From positions 1 to 34,915 of the forward strand of contig JAJDOI010000082.1 of NCBI GenBank assembly GCA_022340245.1: a stretch of DNA of 34,915 nt, given 5' to 3'. Origin of the DNA: Thiogranum sp. (GTDB lineage: Bacteria; Pseudomonadota; Gammaproteobacteria; DSM-19610). The position numbers were made by a program, and so were the translations under genes. The first letter of the stretch is position 1. The number at the start of each line of letters is the position of its first letter. The notes beneath the pieces are model-generated. The model saw only the letters and a list, made by a program, of their open reading frames with translations, did not search any database and was not told where the DNA came from. Positions 34,072 through 34,915 of this stretch are shown here, piece after piece.

Positions 34072-34915
34072 TCAGCGCTTGCCGAACAGCGAACCGAGAA
34101 GCCCGCGGGCAACCTGTCGTCCAAGCTGACTGCCGACACTGCGCAGTGCACTTTTGGCAAAGGCTTCGAACGCGGACTGACGCGCGCGCCCGCCGGAACG
34201 GCCGTGGGCCGGTTCGGTGTCAGTCTGCTTTTCCGCCTCTTTCGCCGCCTGCTCGGCGCGTTTCTGCAGCAACTCGTAGGCGGACTCCCGATCGACCGCG
34301 TTCTCGTAGCGACCCCTGAAGGGCGAACGGCCCATGTGCTCCTGTCGCTGGGCCTCTGTCAACGGGCCGATCTGCGAGTTCGGCGGCCGAATCAGGGCGC
34401 GCTCCACCGGCAGCGGCCGGCCTTTTTCATCCAGAAACGACACCAGCGCCTCGCCCACCCCGAGTTCGGTGATAACCCGCGCGGTGTCGAGTTCCGCATT
34501 GGGACGGAAGGTCTGCGCGGCGACCCTGACCGCTTTCTGGTCGCTTGGTGTGAAGGCGCGCAACGCGTGCTGCACACGGTTGCCGAGCTGTCCCAGCACC
34601 GAGTCAGGCAGGTCCGACGGGCTCTGGGTAACAAAGTAGATACCGACCCCCTTGGAACGGATCAGCCTCACCACCTGCTCAATCTTCTCCACCAGCGTGG
34701 CGTTGGCGTCATTGAACAACAGGTGCGCTTCGTCGAAGAAAAACACCAGCCGCGGCTTGTCCGGGTCGCCGATCTCGGGCAGTTGCTCGAACAGCTCGGC
34801 GATCAACCACAGCAGGAACATTGCATACAGTCGCGGCTCGCGCATCAACTGCGTGGCGTCCAGTATGCTGATCACGCCGTTACCGGAAAAATCGACCTGC
34901 ATCAGGTCGGTGAGG
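34072..34915 (-). CDS. yjgR: YjgR/DUF853 HerA-like ATPase, C-terminal part (cut by window edge)
   Basis: This is the C-terminal about 281 residues of a HerA/FtsK-superfamily ATPase of the YjgR/DUF853 family; the frame is open to the window edge (LTDLMQVDF). The Walker B-like strand [15 protein letters not shown] and the [27 protein letters not shown] segment (sensor, arginine region) are visible. The C-terminal tail is Ala/Lys/Glu-rich and basic ([15 protein letters not shown]) with final LLGSLFGKR. Function is unknown; homologues occur as single genes in many Proteobacteria. The Walker A part lies outside the window. Confidence 0.9.
   Translation of the reverse strand, partial: LTDLMQVDFSGNGVISILDATQLMREPRLYAMFLLWLIAELFEQLPEIGDPDKPRLVFFFDEAHLLFNDANATLVEKIEQVVRLIRSKGVGIYFVTQSPSDLPDSVLGQLGNRVQHALRAFTPSDQKAVRVAAQTFRPNAELDTARVITELGVGEALVSFLDEKGRPLPVERALIRPPNSQIGPLTEAQRQEHMGRSPFRGRYENAVDRESAYELLQKRAEQAAKEAEKQTDTEPAHGRSGGRARQSAFEAFAKSALRSVGSQLGRQVARGLLGSLFGKR

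Noticed and set aside
1-34915. tRNA, rRNA or insertion-sequence genes
   Set aside because: No T-loop signature, rRNA segment, transposase or terminal inverted repeat was seen on reading both strands; a tRNAscan and Rfam search would settle it.

Overview
The window is a GC-rich piece of a gammaproteobacterial chromosome. The family set points there: RapA, HrpB, the EF-P-like protein EfpL/YeiP, YheS, PurT, YgiQ, RluA, a DUF3581 protein, YbaN and a YjgR-type ATPase. A secreted Gly/Tyr/Pro-rich protein resembling sulfur globule envelope proteins, next to a b561-type cytochrome and a complete cytochrome c maturation operon, suggests a respiratory, possibly sulfur-oxidising lineage such as Chromatiales. 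The lineage is inference from gene content. No rRNA, tRNA, CRISPR array, insertion sequence or phage gene was seen.

Region 1 (1-3000) is loose and accessory-looking. It holds a frameshifted C-terminal catalase remnant, a 48-codon membrane microprotein with its own terminator, two long stretches with no convincing gene, an unknown four-helix membrane protein, and the sulfur-globule-like repeat protein with a hairpin terminator.

Region 2 (3000-13500) is respiratory. A cytochrome b561 gene on the plus strand converges on a tightly overlapping minus-strand operon, ygiQ-ccmABCDEFGHI, which is the full System I machinery for attaching heme to c-type cytochromes. ccmD (56 codons) and the TTG start of ccmE are read here from the overlapping stop/start signals. 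The last gene, ccmI, carries an in-frame tandem duplication of its periplasmic C-terminal domain.

Region 3 (13600-21600) is metabolic: glycogen synthase (glgA), formate-dependent GAR transformylase (purT), a divergent pair of a DUF2126 protein and a transglutaminase-like protease, then an orphan TrpB2-type tryptophan synthase beta chain followed by a cysteine-rich [2Fe-2S] CopZ-like metallochaperone.

Region 4 (21600-30000) is rich in translation and RNA functions: efpL, rapA, a cold-shock protein with a long leader able to form alternative structures, arfB, the ABC-F ATPase yheS and rluA, followed by a DUF3581 protein and a poorly conserved ORF that may be frameshifted.

Region 5 (30000-34915) lies on the minus strand: a small membrane protein, a PilZ protein, the HrpB helicase, YbaN, a secreted protein of unknown function, and the C-terminal part of a YjgR/DUF853 ATPase cut by the window edge.
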